64,000 bases of DNA from Camarhynchus parvulus (Eukaryota > Chordata > Aves > Passeriformes > Thraupidae): NCBI RefSeq assembly GCF_901933205.1, contig NC_044601.1:28458944-28522943 (forward strand), in the 5' to 3' direction. Shown here piece by piece: positions 1 to 12,018 of the stretch (positions are counted from its first letter, which is position 1; each line of letters begins with the position of its first letter). A program made the translations under genes and the position numbers. The notes under the pieces were generated by a model. It was not told where the DNA came from, made no database searches, and worked only from the letters and a program-made list of their open reading frames with translations.

Positions 1-2098
1 AGCCTAAAGTAAAGCAAAAGTACCATTGACTTCAGTGGTGTTAGGGAATGTCAAAAAAATGCTTACAAGGAGCTCAGAATAGCTGAGAAAAGATAAAAAA
101 CATGGAGGCAAAATGAGTTAAGTGATATCATCAGGATGACCTAGCAATTTAGTGGCAAAGCTGGAAAAACTGCATGTTTCTTGAAAACCTATACCTGCTT
201 AACTGTATGGTTTTACAGCATGAGTTGGTAATCCCACTGATTTCCAACAGTGTAAGAAGAGAAGGAGTCTGATTGACACACTATTCATGTGGTATGGAGA
301 AAGGCAAAGCACTCATGTACATTAGATCTTGGCAGACTAGGCAAAACAGCCTGCCTTGTGCAAGTGCTCTGAAGAAATTAGCAGAATAATATTTGTAAAA
401 ATTATTCAGCTGAGCAGAGATGAGAAGAAGAAATAGGAGAGTCCCAAGACTGATCCCTGCTTGGAGAAATCACTGAGACACTTTAATTAATGTTAATTGG
501 AATTAATTGATCTTTTTTGAACATTAAGTTAGCTTGAAACCACAGTTGAAAATGCAATGTTATATTAAGAAATATATTAAGAAATGAAAGTTTGTATGAA
601 GATCAGAGGACACAAAGTAATAAATAAAATATGGCCCCAGTGTCATTAATATTTATAAAATGTAAATTGGCAAAGGATATGGATGGGGTTACCTCAGAAA
701 AGAGTAAGCATAGCAATTAGAAATTAATACATCTTGAAAATTAGCAAGCAATTTCTGACCTGTGTCTGTATCTTCAGACCAGTATTGAGTTCAATAAAGT
801 CTTACTATAACACTTAATTATAAAGAACAGTGTGATAAAGCTATAGGATAGATTTTATGATTATTTGATATGTATTTAGTGAAAGCTTTTTTTTCTTTCT
901 AATTATACACTTCCAAAATATAGAAAAGAGGTGGTGTGTTTCTGAGCTTATTTTGAGCAATTATAAATTACCAGTATTTGTGACATGCCACACTGGAAAA
1001 CTATTTCAGTTCTGCCCAGAAAAGACAGAGAACACAAATGAGGAATTGGAAAGAACTGATTTCACTAAATATTTAAGTTTAATTTGATTTTTTAAAAAGC
1101 TTTAAAAACTTAAAATACACAGAATGGGAGGATTGTGCACCAAAGTGTTTCTCTAAGCATATGTCCCAACTCTGCACTAAAGCTTTGAGCAAGAGAAACC
1201 AGTTATAAGGCATGTTCTCCAGGATCCAGTCTTTGCTAGAACTCAGATTTCCATGTGGCTGTAGAGTTAGCCCTATGCATATATCTTTGAATAAATATAA
1301 TGGACTATTAACAGGCTATCTAACTGTGCCACGTTTGGTTGAATAATAACCTTTTTATTGAACAAGTACTCCTTCAGATTAAAGAGTGCTCACATCCACC
1401 CACAACACTCAATCTCTTTCCTGCTCTCTGAAATTTGATCTTAATGCAGTAGTTCAGTCTCTAGCTGTTGTTTAAAGAGCACCTGAGGAATGATGCTGCA
1501 AAATGAAAGCTCAGAAGAATGTATGACAATTGCACCCATCTCGGCCAATTCTCAGAGATGCCCGGTAAGAGTGGGATTTGGCAAGTCACCCTAGCAGCTC
1601 ATCAGAGGAGGAGGAATGTAATCTTACAAAATCCTTGTCACAGTTTCAGGTGTGTTGCAGTGGTACTGTGTGCAGGTTGCAGTTGCAGCCTGCACACAGT
1701 TTTCAAGTGTCATTTCTGCAGTACTTAAATAGAATAGAAAATAAGAAATATAACAAGAGTTTTTTAAAAATTACATCCATTCATGGAGAAGAGATAAATG
1801 ACAACCCAAGTGCAAGCTTGGTTTCATGATGACCCTGAACTGCTGATGGTTGAAAGTAGTTGCTGCCAGAGCAGAATCATTTAATATTACCCTAATTCTT
1901 GCAATCCTCCTTAGAGCATCAACTTCTTTTTGTAACATCGTATTTACAATTTTCCTGTGCCACTGTATTCCTGCTACGCATTTTCAGCTGTGGTGGGTTT
2001 TTTCTCCTTTCTTTTCCTTCTAAGTCCAGACAGTGATTTATCCCTACTGCATATAAAGAAGCAAGTAAGTCTGGGCTGTTAACACTGGTCACTGTGTC

Positions 2099-2132
2099 TC
2101 CCCTTCCCTTCCCTCCCCTCCCCTCCCCTTTT
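2099..2132 (+). repeat. Short C/T-rich simple repeat
   Basis: A pyrimidine run built from CCCTT and CCCCT units inside the inferred CPLX1 intron. It ends where TTTTGG begins. No function is evident. Confidence 0.8.
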
Positions 2133-3402
2133 GGTGGGCACAGAAATCACTCTATCACAAATCCATGTTTTCTACTTCAAATTTCCTTCTTATTCATCCT
2201 GAAACTAATGAATGTGTCTGAGTACTGTAATGTAGAAAGGAAGGAACCTGAATGGAGTCCTTTGTTCAAACCACAGCACAACTGCTCTGCTTGAAGCCCA
2301 GCAGAAGATCTTGCTATGATTTTAATCTTCTGCAGGAAAGGAAACAGTTGCTAGGGGAGTGCCAGGACTGGAAAGAACTTGGGATGCTGAAACAAGGCTA
2401 TAAAATTTTAATGTAATGGCTGGAAGACAAAGTCACTGTAGTCTTCTAGATAGTACATACCAGAAAAATACTAAGGAGATAATATTTTTACACAGCATTA
2501 TGCTCTGTCTTTCTGCACTTGACTCTGACATCTATGGACCTTCACACACTCTGCCCAAGATTCCTTTCTCTTTCAGTTTTATCCCCCTCTGCTGCGAGAA
2601 ACATACATGATGTTCAGTTTCACAGATTGTCCCAGCACACAGCTACTGGCATAATTTCTTCAGATTGTCATAAAGGGGCATCTGATGAAACCTCATTCTT
2701 GGAGCAATATCTTAATTCTCACCAGAAATGGAAAATATTCTCCAAAACCGTTGACTAGCCAATGAGATTTAAATACCCTGCAGCCATGCAAAGCTTAAGA
2801 CCCACTCGCTCCTTTGAAGGAGACAGTCTTCAAGGGCCTCAGATTGTTGGAGAACAGTGGTGGCTTGCCAGAACCCAAAGAGAAGAACTTCTGGAAGATG
2901 GCTCTTATTGTAACTCAGGATGTGCAGAGAAAACATTCCAGGCTCATTCCTTGACCTTTTCCTGGAAGGAATTATCCAGCTTAGCTGCATCACTGAAAAA
3001 GGTCCACAGATTACAGGGGGAAAGAGAGTTAGTGAGGTGGGGCATCAAGCTTTGACCTTGCTAGAGCTCATCTGTTCCTACTGTACATTCCCCTGCTGAA
3101 ATTATAATTTTGGGCAGGTAGTGAATATTATCATCCTGACTGGAAACCCATTAACTCTGTGAAAGGTCTTTCATATTAGTCATCAGAGATAGTGACACTT
3201 ATCTTTGGTCTGCTCAAAATAATAGGCACCACATTTAAAAAGAGCTGAGTGTCTCGTAAGCAACAAAAATGGCCTTGTAGGGAAACGAGAATTGCAGGAA
3301 GTCTGTCTCACTGCTATTACCAGCTTTCATTAGCTGAACCCAAATTTATGGTTGTTTCCATTTCTGTTGAAGGAATGGATTATGGCTAAGATGAGGTGGG
3401 GT

Positions 3403-3440
3403 GGGGGGGAAGAAAGAGAGAGAAAGAGGGAGGGAGAAAA
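3403..3440 (+). repeat. Short polypurine tract
   Basis: A 38-bp run of A and G only, GAAA/GAGA/GGGA-like, preceded by GGTGGGGTGGG. Ordinary low-complexity sequence in the intron. Confidence 0.75.
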
Positions 3441-6400
3441 TGGAAGAAGAATCTCAATTCTTTCTAGTTTTAGTGAATCAGTCAGAATGAGAATGAGTAA
3501 TCAAGTACCTGTGTTTTAAAAAATTGAAGGACTTCACAATGGGCACTTGGAGAGATCAGAATGAGAGATGAATTCAGGTGATGAGAAAGGTTTGAGAATA
3601 TTTGGGATCATTACAGGGATAACCAGGTTCATCAATGAGTTTGCCTTATGAGCCTTTAGCAATCAAGCTGTTCATTGTCTCCACCTGAGCTGGCAGTTGT
3701 TTCTTCCTTGGTACCTGGTAGGGAGAAGTGCATACCTGAGAGCATGACGTTCCAGATGCCCACCTTGGAATGGAGTGTACTGCTGCCCACAGTGTATGCC
3801 TCTCCCCACTGACCAGAAGGGCTTTGAACAGATGATTAACTTGTAGCTGTCAAACTATTGAGCAAGTTCTCACTCCTCATGTTCTATTGCCAGGTGCATT
3901 GCAAAGCCCTTGTGTAGAGGAGCGCCCAAAATGGGAGAACATCATGCTAAATAGGCAGCTTAGTTAATCTTAGTCATGGCCTTAAACCAGTTTGCAGTCT
4001 CTTTCTCTCTCTGGAGCTGGAGATGGCTGTGTCTGGCAAAGGGCGGCCCCTGAATTCTTGTCACAGAGGCGACCCTTGTAAGGCCCCTGCTGTCAGCACC
4101 TGGAAATATGAACCCAGTGCTGTGTAGCTTCCCAGACTTTGTCTCTTCTGCTGTAGAAATGACCTGCATTTCTAAGGTAAGGTTCAGAGGGTAATTGTTC
4201 TAGTGTCTGGAGTTTTACTTTTTGTTTTAAATATTCTTTTCAGATTATATCAGAGCAAGAAGATCCACAGGACAAAGTGGAAAAATATTGTTAATGTCTC
4301 CTAATTAAATTAATTGAAGCAAATAATCTTTCTGCTTCCTATGCTCTCCATTGTCTGCAGTGTTTCTGTCTGTCCTCCAGCATGAGCTGGCACCTTCTCC
4401 TCCTGGGAGCCACATGCTTGCTCTCATAAAGGCTGATGAAGTTAGTGCCCCAGAAAATTATTTTCTAAACACAAGGCCAAATAACCAAACAAATAATATT
4501 TTCACACAGCATTACTGAATAACACAGAGTCCTCAGGCTTGCAGTGGCTGCACTGGGAAGCAGGTGAGAGATGGAATATTGAGGGGCAGTCTAGAGAGCA
4601 AGCAGGTGCTTTTAGAGCCAGCTCTGATCGTGCTATGTCTTTAAGTTGTGCTTGTTTTCAGACAATCAGAGGCTGTGTCTGTCTAAGACTTAACTCTTTT
4701 TTCCTCCTGACACATGAGTGGGAGGGGCTAGTTTCTTTCTGTGGTGAGAAGGAAGTCAAGAGCAGGAACTGGGGCTGAGGAACATGCCACATTGAGAAAG
4801 TGACAGGCAAGCTGTTACCAGTAAGGATGCTGAGAATGCATGAATATATAAATAAAAGGGAGATTTTCTATCAGCAAAGAGATGCACACCGTTTCCCACT
4901 CTTCTTGAAAATACTCCAGAATTAGAAGCTTGTGCCCAACTTAAAAATCCGTGCACTATTTTTTTGCCAATGTTCAAACTTCCTACCCTCCCACATTCTA
5001 CAAATCTCTCTGACAAAAATCTTGCAGATTTCCACCCATGAAGCACATAAGGTCAAGAACAATAAGTACCTGAACTCAGACACATCAGCATCTACCAAGC
5101 AAGATCTGAAAGGTAATCACAGAGTATATACTTGCTTAACCTGTTTTCATGATGCCAGGACCTGTCCATCAGTGGATATGAAACAACACCTCTTTTCACT
5201 CCTTTATCCCAGACAGCTCAGACACAGGGAAGTATTTCTACTATTTCTATTTGTTCGGCCCAGGCTCTAGTGTGGGCTGAGCTTACTGGTGGCTTCACTC
5301 TTCTGCATACATAGAGCCCTTTTTTCAGGTGCATCTCAAAGTCACAGTGTTCCTTCTCTCAGTATCAGAGTTCCTAGATTTGTCACTGAGTTTGTGCTAA
5401 CTTCTGCATGTACTTTCATGGTAGTAATTTTTAAAGAACTCTACTGTTAGTAAAAGGCATGCTTCCACTAACACAGGACTTCTCTTATGGTAGCAAAGAC
5501 TGAGATTTGAAATGGCTTTTCTCCAGTTTCTCAACCAAAACTGTTACGTGAAAAGATTCCAGGTTTTAGCAGCAATTTGGATAACTAGGGCCACTACCAA
5601 AGAGGCTGAGGGTTTGGCCAAAAACCCCAAGCAGCTGATGAAAAGATGCTCACGTGATCCCTAAAAAGCTAGTCAAGTGTATTCTTTCTTGACCTTTTTA
5701 TTACTCTTTTTTTTTTTGCATCTGAAGAATAATTGTTCATTAATGGCCTGAAGCAGTATAGTTTTCCTAAGTAATAAGATTCCTAGTGGCTCATGGCGTT
5801 GCTAGGCATGTACAGATATTTTATGATGGGAAGGTGATAAATGGTTTTGGGATACAAAGCAGCATAATCAGCTGAGTATGTTGGTGATGTGCATGGTCAT
5901 ATTTATGTGCAGGCTCAGTTACCAATGTGCTCCCTTCCAACACTCTTTGCCCCCTGAGGTCATCCGAGGTGTGATTTAAGGTCTCTCTGCCCTCTTGCTC
6001 TGCTTGCCACACCCCACACCCAGCAACTGGAAGTTTCATTAATGACATCAAAGTGCTCAGGCAATATGAAAATAAAATAGGCAGCCAGCTTCCCTTTGCT
6101 TAGCTTGCAGAGAATAAGATGAGCATGGCTGGGTATCAGTTACCCCATAAGTAAGTTCTTTGAACTGCTTTTTGACGTGGGCGCAACAAAAATCCACCAC
6201 GCTTCATGCATTCCATCCACTGCTGTGGCAGAAAATCCCCACCCAGTTAGATCAAGAAAGAGAAAGAAAATGGGCTTGTTACTCTTTCTTGACTCACTGT
6301 CTGGAAGATTAATGCTTCCGTGCATTGAGAGGTTAACACTTCAGCTGTTCCATACCCTTCTGTCTGAATTGCTGTGAGGTCCTGCATATATGGAGAGGGC

Positions 6401-9400
6401 AAGAAAAACTGGAAACCCCAACCAAGACCTTGAGAAATTTTGAAATTTATTGAAATTATTAAAGAGCTTTTGAAAAGGCTCCTTTTGGTACTTTAGTGAA
6501 TGGATGCCAGTAGGAGATGAAATGCCTTTGTCTTGTTGCTATAGGACAAAGGTATGCCTGGGAGAAATGTACAGTAGAGACAGCAAGCTCCTCAGCATAA
6601 GGTTTGTCTCCCCCACTTCTGCTGTACAGCTCTTAGCTTGATGTGGGCTGTGAGCTCCATGGGCTCTGCCCCTGCTCACAAATCCCTGACAATACAAAAC
6701 ATTTGTTCTCTGACCATGTCCAGCCAAGAGAAAGGATGAGCAAAGCTCAACAGCTGATTCCACATAGAGGAAATAAACATGCACCTCATCTCTAGAATGG
6801 GTTTTGAGTTATCAACCCAGTTGCTTACTGTTGCAATAGTCTGAGATTTTTTTTATGCCGTGGCTGTTTACAGTTGAAAATAGTTCTTGAGGTTTGTCAT
6901 AGCAACGCACCTATAGCAACACTATACAGACTGAGTGGGTCTCCCACTTCAACACCATTATTGCTGTTTGGTTGGGTTGTTAAGATGAACCAGGTATTTT
7001 CCCTTACCAGCTTTCACTACAAACATGTCTTCTCTAGTCTCTTGGGAAGCAAGAAAACTACCTTGAATTATGTAAGGAAGAGGCTGGTGTGCCAGTTCAA
7101 AAAGGGCTAGAGAAAAAGAAGTGACTTGCCCTTCATTTTTTCATGTCCTTCTGAAAAGCTGCAGCATATGAATTAACACTCATAATTTTCTACTTGCTCT
7201 TTTGGATGTCAAGAGTTTTCTTCCTATTTTTAAAGCATTTTGATGTCAGAGTTCTCACTTCTACTGCCAGTTAATGGGATTGAGAAATACTCTTTGTACT
7301 TCAGAGGCAAGAGTGTGTCAAAGGTTTGAAACTAATTGATTAACTACCTTTGATTTTACTGAGTCTTGGCTCAGAGTTTGTGACAATGCCTTGGTCTCCA
7401 CAAAGGTACTGGCAGGGTGGCTGTGCTAATTAGATCCTAGCTGCAATGGCAGGATTTATTTCACGCAGAAGAATCCCCAAGGAATTGATGACAACAATTA
7501 AATAGTCTCAAAGCAAGGACTAAAGATAATCACCTAACTAATATTCCTGATCTCTTATTATTGCTGAATTACATTACCTTGTGCTGTCAACAAAGTCAGC
7601 ATTTACAACTTTGGTGTAGGCTACTTAAAAAAAAGTTCTTCCTGAAAAGTTTGAGGCAGTTTATTGTCCTGTCAAATTCATCCTATCAACCCAGGGAAGT
7701 TACTGAGAACAGTATAACATATGAAAATGACAGAGAAACAACTTATATTTCAGTGTGGCATCACTGTAAGCAATAACTGTGTTTCAGAGCTTACAGTGTA
7801 GCCCCTTTGGAAGGGTAAATCTTACGTAAATTCTCTGTTCACCAAGAAGAAATTGTCTCCCATGTGGTCACACAGAAAGCAAGAAAATTGCAGATGCATA
7901 CCTAAATGTTGGTCTAAGGGCCTCTTTTTCTCCCAGGTTAGTCCCCAGAATACTTAGCAGTAGTGATATGAGTGCTACTTTTATATCTGGGCCTGTTAGT
8001 AGGGTCTATTCTATTTTTTTTAATGTAATAATCTATATTTATGATCTGTTGAATATTTTTAGATAGAAAATTATCCTTTTAATTTCCCTCAAAACTACTG
8101 TCTAATAGAAGACTACAATCAAATGCAGCTATCCCTCACTGTAGTGCTGAAGTACACTAGGGAACACAAATTTACCTGGAGCATACTTTCAGTCATGTAC
8201 GAGGGTACCGCTTACAGACTCCTTTCTAAGTTCCTTCTTGCTCTGCTGTGATGAGCGCTTTTAACCTATTACTTTGCTGATAACACCATGCTACATGTTC
8301 ATGAGCTCTTTTTAGTGTACTACAAAACACCAAGGATTACCTGAAGTTTCATTTTATCTATAGCTATGTGTGCACAGAGAAATGATCTAGCAATATGCTA
8401 GAAACAAAACTGATAGTAAGAAACTGTTTTTTAAAAAGTCTTGCTTTCATGGCTTCCCAAAGATTTGCAGACATGAGACACAGAGGGCTCACACAGTTTA
8501 CCTACTGAAAGCTGAACTTAAAATGAATCAGCCACTTAGGGCTCAACAGCTGAAGTTTCAGCTGGCTTCAAGCTCCAATCTGCAGAAGTGCTTGTGATCA
8601 ATAAGGCATTGAAATGCTGAACCCCCCCAAGAACAAATCTAGCAAGGCAGGATAATAATTAATTTTTAAGCCTTGTGAGCTAACAATGAATTCCCTATCG
8701 CCTGGGAGAGTACAAACTATATTTCTTTTGGCAGTTACCTGGATCTTCATCATGCTTTGCATTCCAAAAAACAAAATATTACTCCTCATCCTGTGGTGAA
8801 CCGCTTCTTATCCTCTGGAGCACTTGTATTATTAGGTTCTTTTAAAAAACACACTGACTGGACTAGAGCTTTCAAAATAAGATTTAGTAATGCAAAAATA
8901 AAGACAAACCCAGAAAACCTAAACCAAACAAGAAACAAAACAAAAAAGAGCTGTCACACATGGTAAACACAGGCTATAGAAAAGAAATAGTTGTGTCTAA
9001 TCAAAATTGCTTCAGTATCCTGGGGAAATAATTGTACCAGCCTTGTACTAAAATAAAGGCTTTCATTTGGCAAAGGCAATACATGCAGGAGGCAGGAAGA
9101 AGGATGAGCAGCTTATACTCTATGTTCTGATCTTACATAGCACACACATAAAAAAAGATATATCCTGTAGATTTATTTATGCTATCAGATATGTAGCTAT
9201 AACGTAAATTCTTCTCAACTCATACAAGCAACTGCATTTATCCATTACCAGGATCCTGCCATTGGCTTCTGAGAAGATTTTCTTGTGGAAAACTAAATGT
9301 AGACTTTGAAACACAAGAAATCAGAACCTGCTTTGGCTAGGAGCACACCTGCTCTGCATCACTCGAAAATGCCTCATGGGAACCTTCTGCAGCTTGACCC

Positions 9401-10840
9401 CATCTTGATGATCATGGAGCAAATCTAAACTTTCCTATGAGTAACCTGTGAGCAATTAAACTGCAGTTGTTACCGTGGAATATGTAAATTTTCTCTCTTC
9501 TTATCCTGCTTAACTGCTTTGAAGAATAAAATTGACCCAGATTTTTTTAACTGAAGCTGCAAGTTGGATTCTGGGGGAGAAATTTTTCCACTGGACCCAA
9601 TAGGTTTAGGATTTCAGTATGTACTGTATCTTGGGCCCTGTGGTCATGTGTCAGTGCACTGATTTCAGTCCACCCTCCAGGTACCTAAAATCAGTATTTT
9701 AGAGCCTCTGATCCTATGCTCTTCTTCATGAGTCAGATACTTTCTGCTTACTCTGGAGATTTCTTCTCTGGTTACAAAATGGGAGAACTTTGCTAGTCAT
9801 CAGTAATTTAATTATCTCCATTCCTGAAGCTTTCAAGACCTCATTCCCTCGCACTGAAGCTGACCATATTGCAGAAAGGCATTATTTTAATATACATGCT
9901 GCACACACGAATGGAACAAAATAAACAAATTTGCAAACACAGAGAAAATGAAAACATGGTTTCTGCTGAGTATTCAGAAAAATGAATGGTATATGATACC
10001 TTTGTCTGTTGTTTCTCAGTGTCTTTGTTTCCAAAGAGTAGTAAATTTGTTCACAAATTGTAGTTCACACTGCTTGTGTGTAGTAATGGGAAAAAAGGCA
10101 TTTGACTGGGAAAACAGCTCTGTCCTGTGACTTGAGCTGTGAGCAGAATGGCCAGTTTGCTTTGTCAGAGTCAGCACACATAGTAGATTAAGCCAAAATG
10201 CGTTTTCCATCTGCTTTTATGCAAACACACCCAGCATGGGGGCAAAACAGGAGGAGTTGGAGATGCACATGTGCCTGCAGGGCCAGGACCTAATTGGCAC
10301 CACAGGGGTGTGGTGGATGACTCCTGTTAGTGGGTGTCAGGAGAGCAGACCTTAGGCTCTTCAGGGATCTGCTTGGCAGAATACCATGGGATGAAGTTTG
10401 AAGTGAATAGGAGTCCAAAATGCTGTTCAATATACACGGATCTCTACCTCCAAACTCAGGAGCAATGAATCCCAACAAAAATGCCCAGCAAGATCACGGA
10501 GCAGATCCTCTAAACTGGAGAGACACAGATTTGATGGCTGGACCACTTGGTGGTTAAGGAATTGGTTGGATCGGCATAAAGAGCTGTGGTGTAACATCCC
10601 ATCCTCACGGGGGAGGGAACATGCAAAATTCAAAAATCCTTGTGGTCAAAAGTAACAGCAAAAGTCAGAGGGTCCACAAAAACTCACAACATTTTATTAG
10701 TAAATTACACACTTGGCATGGAAATTGGTATTAGCTAGTCTCCGACCTACCATATAAGCACATGGCAGTGGATTTTGGGCAAAGGGTTAAGATGAAAAGG
10801 AAGAGAGAAGGGAAGAGATTAATTAGAGAGGAAGTAAGAG

Positions 10841-10920
10841 ATGGATGGATGGATGGATGGATGGATGGATGGATGGATGGATGGATGGATGGATGGATGG
10901 ATGGATGGATGGATGGATGG
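10841..10920 (+). repeat. (ATGG)20 microsatellite
   Basis: Eighty bases of perfect ATGG repeat, twenty units, inside the presumed LTR. It creates artefactual open frames on both strands (poly-MDGW on +, poly-HPSI on -). A likely length polymorphism. Confidence 0.97.
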
Positions 10921-10981
10921 AAGGAAATGGTGGAAGGAAGGAAGTGCCGGAAGGGAGGGAGGAGGGGAGGGAGGGAGGGAG
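10921..10981 (+). repeat. Degenerate GGAAG/GGGA purine repeat
   Basis: A G/A-rich stretch directly following the ATGG array, with repeated GGAAG and GGGAGG words and a few interruptions. It is probably a decayed extension of the microsatellite. Confidence 0.75.
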
Positions 10982-12018
10982 TAACCAGGGACAGGTTCTG
11001 TTGTCAGGGGTCGTGGGTGTTCTTGTTTCCTCCTTACAGTCCATGCCCACTTCTTTACCTCATTTGTGTGGTTGTGTTTGGCTTATCTACAGAAGCCAGA
11101 AAAAGGATTTTTGTCCTGGAAAAGTTCTGCACTTACCTCTACACAGCCCCCATCTCCAGCCATGTCTTGTTCTTTCCCATGGCATGTTACTACCAACAAT
11201 TCTTGGCTGTTATTACCAGCATGTTTGGCTCCATAGCTATTGGGCTATCAGTGTTTGAGACATATACATTTAGCATTGTCTTCTAGGATTCTACGTGTGG
11301 TTAAAGGCTCAATGTCCAAGTGGACAGAGTGGTGTCCTCAGGGTTCGGTGTTGAACTGGCACTATTTAGCATCTTTGTCAGTGACACAGACAGTGGGATT
11401 GAGGGCACCCTCAGCAGGTTTGCCACAGACACCATGCTGTGTGGGGCAGCCATGTGCTGCAGAGAAGGGATGACATCCAGAGGGGCCTGGACAGGCTGGA
11501 GAGGTGGGGCTGTGCAAACCCCATGAAGGTCAGAAAGGCCAAGTGCAAGGTCCTGTACCTGAGGCAGGGCAATCCCAAGCACAGATACAGACTGGGCGGT
11601 GGATGGATTGAGAGCAGCCCTGAGGAGAAGGACTTGAGGGTGGATGAGAACTTTGACATGGCTTGGCAACATGCACTTGCAGTCCAGAAAATCACTGTGC
11701 ATTAAAAGCAGCTTGGCCAGCAGATCTAGTGAAGTGATTCTATCCTTCTATTGTGCTTTCATGAGACCTATCTGGAGCTCTCTGTCCAGATCTGGGTTCC
11801 TCAACATAAGAAGGACAGGGACCTGTTGGAGCAAGTCCAGAGGAGGGGCACAAGGATGATTAGAGGCCTGGTGCACCTCTCCTCTCTCCCCTGGCTGGAT
11901 GGAACTCTAAACAAACTATTCTAGTGAGAGGTGTCCCTGCCTGTAGGGAGTTTGGGATGATTTGGAGATATTTGTAAGGTCCCTTCCAGCCTAAGCCATT
12001 CTATAATCCTATGATCCC

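Larger units (their letters stand above)
1..10281 (+). other. CPLX1 last intron, left part; no gene seen
   Basis: Inferred intron, because the next coding sequence on the right starts at a splice acceptor and I could not find the preceding complexin exon (the SNARE-binding helix segment) here. The sequence is AT-rich and mostly unique-looking. Open frames are short, at most about 112 codons, and none resembles a known protein. Small low-complexity patches are listed separately. There is an AT-rich TTAATTAA-containing stretch at about 481-512 and a short tandem repeat of ATATTAAGAAAT at about 563-587. Confidence 0.6.
10590..11295 (-). mobile_element. Probable solo LTR nested in the CR1 copy
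   Basis: A block of about 706 bp that interrupts otherwise continuous CR1 sequence. TGTGG (or TGTGGT) lies on both sides, at 10585-10589 and 11296-11300, as expected of a 5-6 bp target-site duplication. Read on the minus strand the insert ends in CA and begins CG, close to the TG...CA ends of a retroviral LTR. An AATAAA signal on that strand lies at 10693-10698, about 100 bp before the end, with a TATA-like TTATAT just upstream (about 10752-10757). No internal viral genes, primer-binding site or polypurine tract was recognised, so a solo LTR fits best. A non-autonomous element of another class cannot be excluded. Confidence 0.55.
10282..12018 (+). mobile_element. CR1 LINE fragment, sense, interrupted by a nested insertion
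   Basis: A 5'-truncated CR1 retrotransposon. The left part (about 10282-10589) matches the CR1 ORF2 linker before the reverse transcriptase, then the words around GCAAGATCACGGAGCAGATC, and then the stretch encoding a TGFDGWT-like segment. The right part (11296-12018) continues with the RT-to-C-terminus region and ends in the CR1 3' tail (CATTCTATAATCCTATGATC). The RT catalytic FADDT is changed to FATDT, and an apparent 1-bp loss lies in the GVPQGS region near 11333-11346, so the copy is dead. There is an apparent internal deletion at about 10507, where GCAGATCCTC joins CTAAACTGGAGAG. The left edge is approximate. Alignment is from memory of CR1 consensus features. Confidence 0.88.

Noticed and set aside
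10762..11286. 174-codon frame with poly-MDGW
   Set aside because: Driven by the ATGG microsatellite; the flanks are LTR-like and no protein family is recognisable.
11301..11705. Frames of 88-133 codons on both strands around 11.5 kb
   Set aside because: They lie in the CR1 3' half; the sense frame is a broken ORF2 remnant and the antisense frames are shadows.
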